A stretch of 64,000 nucleotides of DNA from Brevibacterium antiquum CNRZ 918 (GCF_900169145.1 NZ_FXZD01000005.1:124001-188000); one strand, 5' to 3'; positions 42,690-52,351 are shown, numbered from the stretch's first letter. Numbers and translations: made by a program. Notes: a model not told the origin generated them from the sequence alone.

Positions 42690-44018
42690 ATGCCATCCCC
42701 TGCAGGCCGCTCAGCTGCCAGCATCCCACCCAGGTCCCCGTCGAAGCTCGGCCGTGTCCTGCGCAACTATCGGTTCCCGCTGTTCATCCTCGCCGGCGTA
42801 GTCATCGGAGCGATCATCGGGTTGATCTTCGGGGAGAAGGCCACGGTCATCAAACCCTTCGGCACGCTGTTCATCAACATGATGTTCACCCTCGTCGTGC
42901 CCCTCGTCTTCTTCTCGATCTCCTCGGCGGTGGCGGGCACGTCCTCGGCCAAGAGGCTGGGCACGATCCTGGGCAGCATGCTCGGCATCTTCGCGGTCAC
43001 CGGCGTCATCGCCTCGATCGTCATGATCGCCGCCCTGTGGATCTCCCAGGCCACCGAGGGCGTCCAAGTTGAGATGAGCGACCCCGAGAACGTCGAAGAG
43101 GTCGGATCCATCGGCGATCAGCTCGTACAGACCTTCGTCGTCGATGACTTCTCGAAGATTCTCTCTGCCGAGCACATGCTCGCCCTCATCGTCTTCGCCG
43201 TCATCGTCGGCATCGCCACGTCCAAGATCGGCGACCTGGGCAAACCGTTCGCCCAGTTCCTCCATTCGGGCTCCGAGGTATTCCTCAAGTTCACGTCGAT
43301 CATCATGTACTACGCCCCGATCGGCCTGGGAGCCTACTTCGCGGCCCTCATCGGTGAACTCGGGGCCCAGCTCGTCGGCGACTACGTCCGCGTCTTCCTC
43401 GTCTACTACCCAGTGGCGATCGGCTACTTCTTCATCGCGTTCACTCTCTACTCATTCCTCGCCGGCGGCCGACGTGGGATCACCGCGTTCTGGTCGAACA
43501 TCATCGAACCGACGGCGATCTCCCTGGGTACGTCCTCCTCGGTGGCGTCGATCCCGGCCAACCTTCGCGCGGGCAAACGCATCGGCGTGCCTCGCGACAT
43601 CCGGGAGACGATTGTGCCGATCGGGGCGACGATCCACATGGAGGGCTCGAGCCTGTCCGCGATCCTCAAAATCGCCTTCCTCTTTGCAGTTTTCCAGCGC
43701 GACTTCTTCACTCCTGGCAACATCCTCATCGGCATCGCCGTGGCCTTGTTGGCCGGCATGGTCATGGCGGGCATCCCCTCCGGCGGGTTCATCGGCGAGC
43801 TGATGATCATCACCCTCTACGGGTTCCCGGCCGCGGCCCTGCCGATCATCCAGATCATCGGCACCGTCATCGACCCTCCCGCGACCACCGTCAACGCGGT
43901 CGGCGACCAGACGAGTTCCATGATGGTGGCCCGAATCCTCGACGGCAAGGGCTGGATGGACAGGGACGATGAATCGGAGAACACCCTCGCCGAGGTGTCT
44001 TCCACCGAAAATTCTTGA
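42690..44018 (+). CDS. DAACS-family cation symporter with altered substrate motifs
   Basis: 442 residues, eight helices and two hairpins as in GltPh. HP1 serine motif SLGTSSSVASIP, HP2 MAGIPSGGFIGE. Helix 7 reads GATIHMEGSS where glutamate/aspartate transporters have GATINMDGT. Helix 8 reads IDPPATTVNAVGDQ: the amino-group Asp and the Asn/Asp cation ligands remain, but the Arg that holds the acidic side chain is Ala. It therefore probably carries a neutral or otherwise different amino acid or organic acid, and cation coupling may be altered. ATG at 42690 with a leader of moderately basic residues; no co-transcribed gene. Confidence 0.85.
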   Translation: MPSPAGRSAASIPPRSPSKLGRVLRNYRFPLFILAGVVIGAIIGLIFGEKATVIKPFGTLFINMMFTLVVPLVFFSISSAVAGTSSAKRLGTILGSMLGIFAVTGVIASIVMIAALWISQATEGVQVEMSDPENVEEVGSIGDQLVQTFVVDDFSKILSAEHMLALIVFAVIVGIATSKIGDLGKPFAQFLHSGSEVFLKFTSIIMYYAPIGLGAYFAALIGELGAQLVGDYVRVFLVYYPVAIGYFFIAFTLYSFLAGGRRGITAFWSNIIEPTAISLGTSSSVASIPANLRAGKRIGVPRDIRETIVPIGATIHMEGSSLSAILKIAFLFAVFQRDFFTPGNILIGIAVALLAGMVMAGIPSGGFIGELMIITLYGFPAAALPIIQIIGTVIDPPATTVNAVGDQTSSMMVARILDGKGWMDRDDESENTLAEVSSTENS

Positions 44019-44276
44019 TCACGATCGTATTTCAGCAGCTGAGTCGGAGGTGCCCCTGGCTGGTGCCCGAATCGGCCTTTTCACAAGGATTCATGTGACT
44101 ATGTCAATTCTGCGATGGCACTGAAATAGCAGATCCGCAGAACTGTAACAGTCTCTGAGGATTTTCTCAGTCTGTGCGCTCGGGCTCTCACCTGCGGTGA
44201 CGATAATCAACGTGATCGATGACAAATCCCTGGCGGTCACCAGCACTGTCAGACACCAACAGGAGGCAAAGACGCT

Positions 44277-44747
44277 ATGAATCACACCATTTGCAATCGC
44301 GCCGCAGTCTTGGCGATCGCCGCATTCGCCGGGATTGCCGGCGCCGGGGTCGCCGGCGGATCCGCGCTGGCGACCCCGCATTCCGAGACAGCGACTGATT
44401 CCAGCGCTGAGGTGGCTCTTGCCCAGGAGCCGCAGAGCGCAGGGCATCCGAAGGTTTCGGCCGAATATGCCGATCGAATGGTGCGGTCATGGGGCGTCGG
44501 CGCCGATTCCAAGGTCAGAGACCGGGCCGTGCAGACGGTCATCGATGACCTTGCCGCCCACGGAGATGAGCACGTGTCTCGCTGGCATCGGGTCGCCGCA
44601 GATACGGGCGCGGACCCGAAGGTGGGCACGACTCACGTGGCCTATGTGAACTTGGATACCGACGAGACGATGACCCTTCGCGTCGACAATGCGCGATCCG
44701 ACAACGGCGACGCCGAGGCTGTTCGCCAGGTCAGATTTCACGGCTGA
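44277..44747 (+). CDS. Secreted hypothetical protein
   Basis: 156 residues with a Sec signal peptide (about 1-32: AAVLAIAAFAGIAGAGVAGG and a cleavage region ALATPHS). The mature part is hydrophilic with SAEYADRMVRSWGVGADSKV and a C-terminal HVAYVNLDTDETMTLRVDNA beta-like stretch. GGAGGC lies 8 nt before the ATG. No family recognised. Upstream 44019-44276 holds no other gene that I can see. Confidence 0.7.
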   Translation: MNHTICNRAAVLAIAAFAGIAGAGVAGGSALATPHSETATDSSAEVALAQEPQSAGHPKVSAEYADRMVRSWGVGADSKVRDRAVQTVIDDLAAHGDEHVSRWHRVAADTGADPKVGTTHVAYVNLDTDETMTLRVDNARSDNGDAEAVRQVRFHG

Positions 44748-44815
44748 AGGCGAGGCGACGTCTCGCGATCGCCTTGCACCCGATCGCATTGTGGCTCGCA
44801 GTAGACTCGGGAACC

Positions 44816-45841
44816 ATGGTCAACCTGAACGAGCTGCCACGACGCCGCTACACCAACGGACCCACCCCGCTCCAGCACCTCGAACATCTGAGTTCACAGC
44901 TGGGTGGACCCCAGATCTGGATCAAACGTGATGACCTGTTGGGTCTGACTCAGGGTGGGAACAAAACTCGCAAGCTCGAGTTCCTCATCGCCGATGCGCT
45001 GGCACACGGGGCTGACACCCTCGTCACCGCGGGTGGGGTGCAGTCCAATCACTGCCGGCTCACGCTCTCGGCAGCCAGGCGCGAGGGGCTCGACTGCCAC
45101 CTCGTGCTCGAAGAGGATCTCGGTTCCGATGACGCGCCGGTACCTGCGGACGCCGGTGGAAATCCGCCGAAGCTCACGGGCAATTTCCTGCTCTTCGACC
45201 TCCTCGGCGCGGACTCGACTGAGGTTCATCCCAATGGCAGTGACCTGGTTGCTCGCGCCAACGAGTTGGCCGCCGAGCTCATGACTCAGGGAAAGAAGCC
45301 CTATGTCATCCCGGTCGGTGGTTCCAACGTCACCGGCGCCCTGGGCTATGTCGACTGCGCACAGGAGCTGCTCACCCAATTCGCCGAGGTGGGCCTGGAT
45401 GTATCGTCGATCCTGGCCCCGAGTGGGTCTGCTGGGATGCAGGCAGGACTCATCACCGGCCTCCATCGCGCTGGCAGTCAGATCCCCGTGGTCGGCATCA
45501 ACGTCAGCCGCACGCAGGAGGACCAAGAACCGAAGATCGTCAACCTCGTCGATGAGGTGGCCTCGTTCCTCGAACTTCCACCAGTCCCCCGCGAACGCAG
45601 CCTCGGCCTGGGCGACTACTTCGGCACCGGGTATGCACTGCCCACGCCTGAGATGGTCGAAGCCGTGCGACTCTTTGCCAGCACCGAAGGAATCCTCCTC
45701 GACCCCGTGTACACCGGGAAGGCCGCGGCCGGCCTCATCGATCTGATCCGACAAGATCGCTTCGGGGACGACGATGACGTGGTCTTCATCCACTCAGGTG
45801 GAGTGCCCGGACTCTATGCTCGGGCCGGAGCATTCGCATAG
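44816..45841 (+). CDS. PLP-dependent D-cysteine desulfhydrase / ACC deaminase family enzyme
   Basis: 341 residues, tryptophan-synthase-beta-like fold. PLP Lys50 is in [13 protein letters not shown], the phosphate loop in [14 protein letters not shown], and the substrate region in [15 protein letters not shown] and [17 protein letters not shown]-cysteine desulfhydrase (DcyD) removes sulfide and ammonia from D-cysteine; ACC deaminases are close relatives, and the two need key-residue comparison to separate. ATG 44816 has TAGACT 8 nt upstream, so a leaderless start is likely. An RraA-like gene follows after 52 nt. Confidence 0.83.
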   Translation: MVNLNELPRRRYTNGPTPLQHLEHLSSQLGGPQIWIKRDDLLGLTQGGNKTRKLEFLIADALAHGADTLVTAGGVQSNHCRLTLSAARREGLDCHLVLEEDLGSDDAPVPADAGGNPPKLTGNFLLFDLLGADSTEVHPNGSDLVARANELAAELMTQGKKPYVIPVGGSNVTGALGYVDCAQELLTQFAEVGLDVSSILAPSGSAGMQAGLITGLHRAGSQIPVVGINVSRTQEDQEPKIVNLVDEVASFLELPPVPRERSLGLGDYFGTGYALPTPEMVEAVRLFASTEGILLDPVYTGKAAAGLIDLIRQDRFGDDDDVVFIHSGGVPGLYARAGAFA

Positions 45842-45893
45842 TCTGGAACCAACGACGAATGTCATCTCAACTGACCTATCTGGAGGAAACACC

Positions 45894-46361
45894 ATGACTG
45901 TCTCCACAGCTGATCTCTGGGACGAACGCGGACCAGAACTGAATTCGATTGCTCTGAACTTCGGTGACTTCGGCGCCAAGGACTCGTTCTCCGGCCCTGC
46001 CCGGACGGTTCGCTGCTTCGAGGACAATGCGCTGGCGAAGTCGACCCTGTCCCAGCCCGGCGATGGAGCTGTGCTCATCATCGATGGTGGCGGTTCGATC
46101 GCGACTGCGCTCATGGGTGACATGATCGCCGAGCTCGCCGTGAGCAACGGCTGGGCAGGTGTGATCATCAACGGAGCCGTCCGTGACCGAGTGGCACTGT
46201 CGTCGCTGGGACTGGGCATCAAGGCCCTGGCCAGCAACCCGCGCAAGAGCGCAAAGACCGGCGAGGGTGACCTCGATGTCACGGTTGAGGTGGGTGGAGC
46301 CACGATCCGCCCCGGTGCAATGGTGTTCGCAGATCCTGATGGTGTTGTGGTGGAGCAGTAG
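45894..46361 (+). CDS. RraA-like protein (4-hydroxy-4-methyl-2-oxoglutarate aldolase family)
   Basis: 155 residues from ATG 45894, preceded by CTGGAGGAAACACC, a strong ribosome site. Family motif [16 protein letters not shown] and [19 protein letters not shown], with the Gly-X-Arg-Asp metal/substrate residues kept. Proteins of this fold are either regulators of RNase E (RraA) or aldolases splitting 4-hydroxy-4-methyl-2-oxoglutarate or oxaloacetate; the conserved RD and Gly residues fit both. Lies 52 nt after the D-cysteine desulfhydrase-like gene and may share its transcript. Confidence 0.83.
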   Translation: MTVSTADLWDERGPELNSIALNFGDFGAKDSFSGPARTVRCFEDNALAKSTLSQPGDGAVLIIDGGGSIATALMGDMIAELAVSNGWAGVIINGAVRDRVALSSLGLGIKALASNPRKSAKTGEGDLDVTVEVGGATIRPGAMVFADPDGVVVEQ

Positions 46362-46543
46362 CCGCCCGCTGCGCCACATCCAACCGGTTTAGCGGACAGA
46401 TTCTCACCTGACGAAAAAGCGCGGATAAGGCTGGTGCCTCGCAATGTAGAGTTTCATCTAGGAGCTATGGCCGTCGCGAGTCACCGATGAACTCCGACGA
46501 TGGTCAGATCGGCTTCGTTTCAACGATGAAAGGTCAGTCTCAC

Positions 46544-47605
46544 ATGAAGGCAGCACGTTTCTACGACCGCAATGACATCCGCATCGAATACATTCCCGAA
46601 CCAGAGTTGCAATCCGGGACCGTCGCGATCGACGTCGCCTGGTGCGGAATCTGCGGCACCGACCTGCACGAGTACCTCGAAGGACCGATCTTCGTTCCAC
46701 CTGAGGGACACCCGCATCCAATTTCGGGCGAGTCCGCCCCGGTGACCATGGGACACGAATTCTCGGGAACGATCACCGACCTCGGCGACGGCGTGACTGA
46801 TCTTGAGGTGGGACAGAATGTCGTCGTCGAACCGTACATTATCGCCGACGACATCGATACCAGCATCGGGCAGAGCTATCAGCTATCGAAGGACATGAAC
46901 TTCATCGGGCTCGGCGGTCGTGGCGGCGGACTTGCCGAGAAGATCGTCGTCGAACGTCGTTGGGTTCATCCAGTCGGTGACATCCCGCTTGATCAAGCGG
47001 CTCTCATCGAACCGCTCTCCGTGGCCCATCACGCAGTCGTCCGCTCCGGCGCGAAATCCGGTCAGGTCGCCATCGTCGGCGGAGCCGGGCCAATCGGCCT
47101 GCTCACCGCTGCCGTACTCAAGGCCGAAGGCCTCACAGTCTTCATTTCCGAGCTTTCTGAGGCGAGGAAGAAGATGGCCCTCTCGACCGGAGTTGCTGAC
47201 GAAGTCCTGGATCCACGCGAAGGCGACGTGGCGGAAAAGGTCCGTGAACGCACAAACGGCCAAGGCGCAGACGTCGGCTTCGAATGTTCATCAGTCCCGG
47301 TGGTACTCGACATGCTGCTCGACGCGGTTCGCCCGGGATCAGTGGTCGTCAACGTTTCCATCTGGGGCCACAAGCCGGAAGTCGATATGCCGAAGCTTGT
47401 GCTCAAAGAGATCGATCTGCGAGGAACTATCGGTTACTCGGGAGACCACCCGTCCACGATCGAACTCGTACGCAGTGGGAAGATCGACCTCTCCCCTTTC
47501 ATCACCGGGCGCATTGGTCTCGATGAGTTAATCTCGGGCGGATTCGACGAGCTCATCAACAATAACGAACAACATGTGAAGATCATCGTCGATCCTCGAG
47601 CATGA
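46544..47605 (+). CDS. bdhA: (R,R)-butanediol dehydrogenase-type zinc alcohol dehydrogenase
   Basis: 353 residues, MDR zinc enzyme. CGICGTDLHEYLEGPIFVP with the catalytic Cys and the GPIF feature of butanediol/acetoin dehydrogenases, MGHEFSGTITDLG with the catalytic His-Glu, and the NAD loop VAIVGGAGPIGLLTAAVLKA. Would interconvert 2,3-butanediol and acetoin (or related vicinal diols) with NAD. Start 46544 is chosen for GAAAGG 11 nt upstream and the family-typical MKAARFYDRNDIRIE. A strong terminator follows. Confidence 0.82.
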   Translation: MKAARFYDRNDIRIEYIPEPELQSGTVAIDVAWCGICGTDLHEYLEGPIFVPPEGHPHPISGESAPVTMGHEFSGTITDLGDGVTDLEVGQNVVVEPYIIADDIDTSIGQSYQLSKDMNFIGLGGRGGGLAEKIVVERRWVHPVGDIPLDQAALIEPLSVAHHAVVRSGAKSGQVAIVGGAGPIGLLTAAVLKAEGLTVFISELSEARKKMALSTGVADEVLDPREGDVAEKVRERTNGQGADVGFECSSVPVVLDMLLDAVRPGSVVVNVSIWGHKPEVDMPKLVLKEIDLRGTIGYSGDHPSTIELVRSGKIDLSPFITGRIGLDELISGGFDELINNNEQHVKIIVDPRA

Positions 47606-47621
47606 TCTGCCTGACAGCTGT

Positions 47622-47663
47622 TCTGCTTGGGCTCCACCCCTTCTGAAGTGGAGCCCAAGCAGA
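47622..47663 (+). terminator. Hairpin terminator of the butanediol dehydrogenase gene
   Basis: Perfect 16-bp stem (47622-47637 with 47648-47663) around a 10-nt loop, 17 nt after the stop. Confidence 0.8.
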
Positions 47664-47684
47664 TTCAACGAGCTACTACTTTCG

Positions 47685-47690
47685 TAGTCT
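47685..47690 (+). promoter_or_regulatory. -10 hexamer TAGTCT of a putative leaderless promoter
   Basis: TAGTCT ends 9 nt before ATG 47700. The spacing is slightly longer than in the other leaderless candidates. Confidence 0.35.
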
Positions 47691-47699
47691 GCTTTATTC

Positions 47700-47957
47700 A
47701 TGAGTACAGACCTTCAGACATCTGCCGCATGGACGTTTACGTCCGAACGCCCCATTCCCGACGACCTCGGGCCGCTCCTGGTACCGGGCGAAACCCCGGT
47801 CACCGCTTTCAAGACCATCCGTGGCTCGGCGATCTACACGAACAAGAGACTCATCATTCGTGACTCTCAGGGGATGACGGGCAAGAAGATCGAGATCGGC
47901 AAGGGCCTCGACGTCCGACGCCTCGACCACCTCATCGCCCAGGCCGTCATCGGCTGA
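47700..47957 (+). CDS. Bacterial PH-domain protein with an apparent internal in-frame deletion
   Basis: 85 residues. The first 60 (PIPDDLGPLLVPGETPVTAF, AIYTNKRLIIRDSQGMTGKK) are the typical front of a one-domain bacterial PH (bPH_1) protein of about 120-125 residues, and the last 20 (KGLDVRRLDHLIAQAVIG) are its final helix. The middle strands, about 35 residues normally starting IEIYSLPYSSI, are absent. KKIEI is joined directly to GKGLD. The frame is preserved, so a short protein may be made but can hardly fold as a PH domain. Confidence 0.65.
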   Translation: MSTDLQTSAAWTFTSERPIPDDLGPLLVPGETPVTAFKTIRGSAIYTNKRLIIRDSQGMTGKKIEIGKGLDVRRLDHLIAQAVIG

Positions 47958-47999
47958 TTCGGCCGGGAGCCAGGTGGCATCAGATGTGTGTGCTCAGCT

Positions 48000-48497
48000 T
48001 CAGCGATGCACCGAATCGAAATCCTGGTCCGCGACGTCCCACACCGTGTCAGCTTCGACGACAGATCCTCCGCCTGTCAGCTCATCCACGCTGTCGGTGC
48101 TGAACATATACGACCAGGTGCCCGCGTCGGTGGTGCCGGTGACCATGAGCACGTCATAGTCGAATTGGGCGCTTCCTGCAGCTTGGACGGCATCGGCGGT
48201 GGCTTTCCTGTCGGTGTTCGTCTGCCCGGCTGACGGAAACTCTACGTGCAGGCGCTCGGCATCTCCCTCGTGGTCGAAGTCCGGGTTGCTCTCGGACTCA
48301 CGGTGCACATGAACCTCGTCGATGCTCTCGCGAAGGTAGTCACCGAGTGCATCGGTGCTCTCGAAGTCGCTGCTGGGCACCTCGGCACTCTGCCCGGGTT
48401 CGATGTCACCAGCGTCGGGCTCGCCGGCGCTGCAGCCGCCGAGTGAAAGGGCCAGTGCCACGGTTGACGCCGAGACAAGCTGAGGAACAGACTTCAT
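48000..48497 (-). CDS. Putative lipoprotein
   Basis: 165 residues with a lipoprotein signal peptide: MKSVPQLVSASTVALALSLG and lipobox LGGC at about 19-22, so it should be anchored to the outer face of the membrane. The mature part is acidic (DIEPGQSAEVPSSDFEST) with a globular region including LRESIDEVHVHRESE and WSYMFSTDSVDELTGG. No named family. Confidence 0.75.
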   Translation of the reverse strand: MKSVPQLVSASTVALALSLGGCSAGEPDAGDIEPGQSAEVPSSDFESTDALGDYLRESIDEVHVHRESESNPDFDHEGDAERLHVEFPSAGQTNTDRKATADAVQAAGSAQFDYDVLMVTGTTDAGTWSYMFSTDSVDELTGGGSVVEADTVWDVADQDFDSVHR

Positions 48498-48655
48498 AGT
48501 TCCACCCTATCTACCTCGGGCCAGCACACTGCACCCCAGGTGCCCCTCAGGCCGCGTTGCCGATCAGGTCGCACTGAGCAGAATCCTCGGGGCTTTCACA
48601 GCGGCCAGAGCTATAATCGGTCCAAGAGATCTGCGATGAAGCGGGGCGAATCATC

Positions 48656-48886
48656 ATGAACGCAGAATTGAAGAATTCACACAGATCCACCAATCGGTTC
48701 AGCCGCTGGGCCAAGCGATTCACAAGCGTGAACATCGGCCAGGGACAGAAGGTCGGGTACACCGAAGACAGCTCGGAAGCGCGGATGCAGTCTACTGCGA
48801 TGCACGAAGGAGTGAAGCTCTATCGGAATCCAGATGGCTCACATGAGGCTATCGATGAGTCACAAGCGGGCGAAACATTCGACTGA
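48656..48886 (+). CDS. Small hydrophilic hypothetical protein
   Basis: 76 residues, basic front half (KNSHRSTNRFSRWAKRFTSV) and acidic end. A promoter-like TATAAT at 48612-48617 and GGGG 10 nt before the ATG support expression. No family recognised. Confidence 0.55.
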   Translation: MNAELKNSHRSTNRFSRWAKRFTSVNIGQGQKVGYTEDSSEARMQSTAMHEGVKLYRNPDGSHEAIDESQAGETFD

Positions 48887-48956
48887 CTACTGGGGATGGT
48901 TTTCCGCACGGATCGAAGCCGGTCCAGCCGTCACCGCGGACGGGATCCTGTCCTCC

Positions 48957-50546
48957 TCAGACCAGTACTTCGATGAGCCGCGGCCCCGACTCGGCCAGGC
49001 CCGCACGGAAATCGCGATCAAGCTCTTCGATGGTCTCGACTCGTGTCGCTGGCACGCCCATCCCGTGGGAGAGGGAGACCCAGTCGATGGCCGGGTTGCC
49101 GATGTCGAGCAGCGACTCGGCCTTCGGTCCGAAGTCGGCAACGCCGACATTGGACATCTCATTGCGCAGAATCTGATATTTCCGGTTGGCGAAGATGAGG
49201 ACGACGATGTCGAGCTGCTCCCGCGCGTAAGTCCACAGAGACTGTGGGTTGTACATACCCGAGCCGTCGGATTCTAAGACGATGACCTTCCTGTCGGGGC
49301 TCGAGATCGCAGCCCCAGCACCCACCGGCAGTGCCCAGCCGATGGACCCACCGGTGCCGCCGAGGTAGTCGTGGGGCTGTGACTGCGCCGTCTGAGCATA
49401 GAAGTCCCACCCGGTGGTGATGGATTCGTCGAGGACGATCGCATTCTCAGGAATGGCACCCGAGAGCCACGCGGCGAGCTTCGCCGAAGTGATAGTGCCG
49501 CTGGGAACAGGAGCCGGAGCCAACTCCGCGAGCAAGGACGAACGGCCACGTGAACTGCCTACCGCCTCGGCGAGGTGATTGCCTGCCGACCCTGCCCCGA
49601 CTGCCTCGTCAAGGTCCTCAAGCGCCTGCAGCGAATCGGCGCCGATGGGACTGAGCGTGAAGAAGGTGGTGCCTGGTGCGGTGAGCACGCTCGGCTTGTC
49701 GGGGTAGGCGAAGAAGGCGACAGGTGGTTTCGCATCAACGAAGATGAGGGCATCGAAGTTCTGCAGGAGTTCGACAGATGGTTCGACCGGATACGGGATC
49801 TTTGTCACCGTGGGCCGGCCTGCACCTCGTTCGGTCCGTGCGGCAAAGGTCTCTGCCAGCAACGTCGCACCGGTCGCCGCAGCAATTCGCGCGGCGGCCT
49901 CGAGCTGCGAGGTACGCAGGGCACGTCCGCCGAGGAGGATGGCAGTACGGGGACCGGAATCTCTCAGGCGTGCAGCGGCCGCGTCAACGTCGACCGGTTT
50001 GATCGACACTGAACTGGGTACGACCGCGTTCGGTGGCTGGGTGTACTGATCGGCGTTGTTCCACGCTGTGTCGGCGGGGAGAATGAGCGAACTGATCTGG
50101 CCCGACAGGCTGTAGCCGATGGCGTCTGCGGCATCCTTGGCGATCGAGTTCGCCGACGGAGAGGTGCGCACCCAATCGCTGAAGGGCCGGAGTGCTCCCT
50201 CGATGTCAGAGGTCAGCGGTGCGTCGAGGCTCCGGTGGTAGCCGGCATGATCGCCGATGATGTTGACCATCGAGGTGCGAGCCCGCAGTGCGTTGTGGAG
50301 ACTCGAGAGACCGTTGGCGGCGCCCGGTCCCAGGTGCAGCAGTGTGGCCGCGGGCTTGTCGAGCATCCGTGAGTAGCCGTCGGCGGCCCCGGTGACAACA
50401 CCTTCGAAGAGTCCGAGCACACCGCGGACGTGGGGCTGCCGGTCAAGGGCCGCCACGAAGTGCATCTCCGAGGTGCCGGGGTTGGCGAAGCAGACCTCGA
50501 TTCCGTTGTGACCAAGTGTCTCCAGCAGGCTCTCCGCACCGTTCAT
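48957..50546 (-). CDS. Thiamine diphosphate-dependent enzyme, acetolactate synthase large-subunit-like
   Basis: 529 residues, three-domain ThDP fold. Catalytic Glu in LGLFEGVVTGAADGYSR, HLGPGAANGLSSLHNA, central domain AILLGGRALR, and the ThDP/Mg2+ motif ESDGSGMYNPQSLW then LIFANRKYQILR (usually GDG; here SDG). Closest in character to the biosynthetic-like IlvB/benzoylformate decarboxylase/oxalyl-CoA decarboxylase superfamily members often labelled acetolactate synthase; no regulatory subunit gene is adjacent, so a catabolic 2-keto acid decarboxylase is as likely. ATG 50546 has AAGGAG 9 nt upstream. Confidence 0.83.
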   Translation of the reverse strand: MNGAESLLETLGHNGIEVCFANPGTSEMHFVAALDRQPHVRGVLGLFEGVVTGAADGYSRMLDKPAATLLHLGPGAANGLSSLHNALRARTSMVNIIGDHAGYHRSLDAPLTSDIEGALRPFSDWVRTSPSANSIAKDAADAIGYSLSGQISSLILPADTAWNNADQYTQPPNAVVPSSVSIKPVDVDAAAARLRDSGPRTAILLGGRALRTSQLEAAARIAAATGATLLAETFAARTERGAGRPTVTKIPYPVEPSVELLQNFDALIFVDAKPPVAFFAYPDKPSVLTAPGTTFFTLSPIGADSLQALEDLDEAVGAGSAGNHLAEAVGSSRGRSSLLAELAPAPVPSGTITSAKLAAWLSGAIPENAIVLDESITTGWDFYAQTAQSQPHDYLGGTGGSIGWALPVGAGAAISSPDRKVIVLESDGSGMYNPQSLWTYAREQLDIVVLIFANRKYQILRNEMSNVGVADFGPKAESLLDIGNPAIDWVSLSHGMGVPATRVETIEELDRDFRAGLAESGPRLIEVLV

Positions 50547-50685
50547 GCCATCATCTCCTTTGAAGTCGGCCACGGAGGTCTTCGGGATCCGCAGTCAGCA
50601 GTTCGTTCTGTCTTATCACGCCGCGCTGCTGTCCCGCTCGATCGTCTGAATCGGTGGCTGGAAATATTCGTCTTGCGCCCTCGCG

Positions 50686-51351
50686 ATGGAGTCCCTCGAA
50701 GAGGTCTCACGCGGCAACGAGATCCACTTCGCCACCCCGAACCTGCCCGGCCTCGATCACAGCCAGGCCGGTCTCGTCCACACCGCGTTCCTGTTCGAAA
50801 ACCAGGGATCGCTGGCGACAACTGTCGCCCACGCCGCACACAACACGAACAGCCGCTTCGTCGGTTCGAGCGACCACGTCGTCAGCGAGGCCTTCTACTT
50901 CACCGATCCCGAAGGCAACGGCATCGAACTCTACGTCGACCGTGATCGTTCGCAGTGGCTGCGCACCGCCGATGGAGAGCTCCGCATAGGCACGGTCTGC
51001 CTTGACCCGACTGCCTTCCTGGCCGAGCACCTCAACGAGCAGACGTTTGCTCAGGCCAACACGCTGCCGGGCGTCGTCTTCGCTTCGGCCGGCGGCTACC
51101 ACCACCACGTCGCGATGAACACCTGGAACAGCCATGGTGCGGGCCCACGCGCTGCCAGCCTCGGCCTCAGCGATGTGTCGCCATCACCGTTCCGGTTCGT
51201 GAGGACCTCGACGCACTCGTCGCTGGCCTCACGGCACGCACGATGGACTTCGCCGACGACGGACGCTCGGTCTGCCTCTGCCGATCCGTGGGGCACGCAG
51301 GTGACCCTGGGCATCGGCGCCAGCTCGATCGATCAGACCCTGACGCGGTAA
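50686..51351 (+). pseudogene. VOC-family (glyoxalase/dioxygenase-like) gene, decayed
   Basis: The conserved core LVHTAFLFENQGSL, SSDHVVSEAFYFTDPEGNGI and YHHHVAMNTWNSHGAGPRAA is that of a two-module VOC protein of about 285 residues. Defects: the first 80 or so residues are missing; about 35 codons are lost between QANTLPG and VVFASAGG; a base is missing after LSDV (near 51178); and a base is gained near 51277, where the frame returns to read DPWGTQVTL. The intervening piece reads correctly in another frame (VAITVPVREDLDALVAGL). Not functional as it stands; close to the divergent ThDP gene. Confidence 0.75.
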
Positions 51352-51580
51352 GCAGAATGAGATTGCGGTTGTCGGGCTGCAGCCAACAGCCGTCGGGCTG
51401 CAGTCAACGGCCGCAGCCCAGGACGGGCAGAGAATCGCCACTGCCTACATGAATCACTGGATCAATCGCAGTGGAATGATCACAACCCACAGCTTCATCG
51501 TGCCGCTCCAGACGGCCACCTATATTCGGGTGGCCGGCCGGAGTGCATTGCGAACCGGGTGGAACGTGGGTGCCAAGAAT

Positions 51581-52351
51581 TCACCCCATCAACGCCCAGA
51601 TCAACGTCGGCAGGAAGAGCCCGGCCGCATTGTTGAATGCATGCACGACCACGCCGGGCCAGACTGAGCCGGTCCTGTGAAAGAGGAGTCCGGTGACGAT
51701 GCCCACGATGAACGCGACAGGCAGGACCGGGTTGATGCCGTGGGCGAGCGCGAAAATCGCGGCGCTGACTATAATGCCGATCCAGGGCCCATACCGCAGC
51801 AGCCCGGCGGTGAGCACACCGCGGAAGAGGAACTCCTCACCGAGCGGGGTGAGCACCGACCCCATGAACAGTGTGGCGATCACGGCGAGGAAGCCGCCTG
51901 CAGCAGCGGCCTGGTAATCGCCCTGGATGTTCCCGATGCCGTCGTTTATGAGGTACGAGATGAGCGACACGATGGTGCCGAGCACCCAGCATCCGATTCC
52001 GAGTAGGGCCGCGATGAGCAGCGTTTTCTTTGAGGCACGAACGAACCCGAATGCCGCGAGGCCGCGAATGCGGACGAGCACAGCAGCGGAGAAGGCGAAG
52101 AGCCCCATGATCCCCGAGAGAGCAAGCTGGGCGATTCCGCTGATCACAGCCAGGTCGTCAGGGAGGGCCCTAACGATGAAGTAGGCCGCACCGAAGACGA
52201 CGATGTAGGCGATGAGACCGACGATCATCTCCGGCCATCCCGGTCGGGTCAGTTCTGAAGTATTTCCAGGCCGAGCCTCGGCGGGATGAAACTTCCCAGA
52301 CCGGTCGGTGTTGCGTGTGTCCTTGTCCATAGGGTTGAGCGAGAGATTCAT
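51581..52351 (-). CDS. CPBP family intramembrane metalloprotease (CAAX protease/bacteriocin-processing-like)
   Basis: 256 residues, about eight helices after a charged N-terminus. Motif 1 with the catalytic Glu pair is TPLGEEFLFRGVL, motif 2 FALAHGINPVLP, motif 3 WPGVVVHAFNNAAGL: the ABI/CPBP metalloprotease signature. Members cleave prenylated or membrane substrates, or serve in bacteriocin self-protection; the substrate here is unknown. GAAAGGACGAGACA precedes the ATG. Next to a MerR regulator but separated from it by a terminator. Confidence 0.87.
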   Translation of the reverse strand: MNLSLNPMDKDTRNTDRSGKFHPAEARPGNTSELTRPGWPEMIVGLIAYIVVFGAAYFIVRALPDDLAVISGIAQLALSGIMGLFAFSAAVLVRIRGLAAFGFVRASKKTLLIAALLGIGCWVLGTIVSLISYLINDGIGNIQGDYQAAAAGGFLAVIATLFMGSVLTPLGEEFLFRGVLTAGLLRYGPWIGIIVSAAIFALAHGINPVLPVAFIVGIVTGLLFHRTGSVWPGVVVHAFNNAAGLFLPTLIWALMG

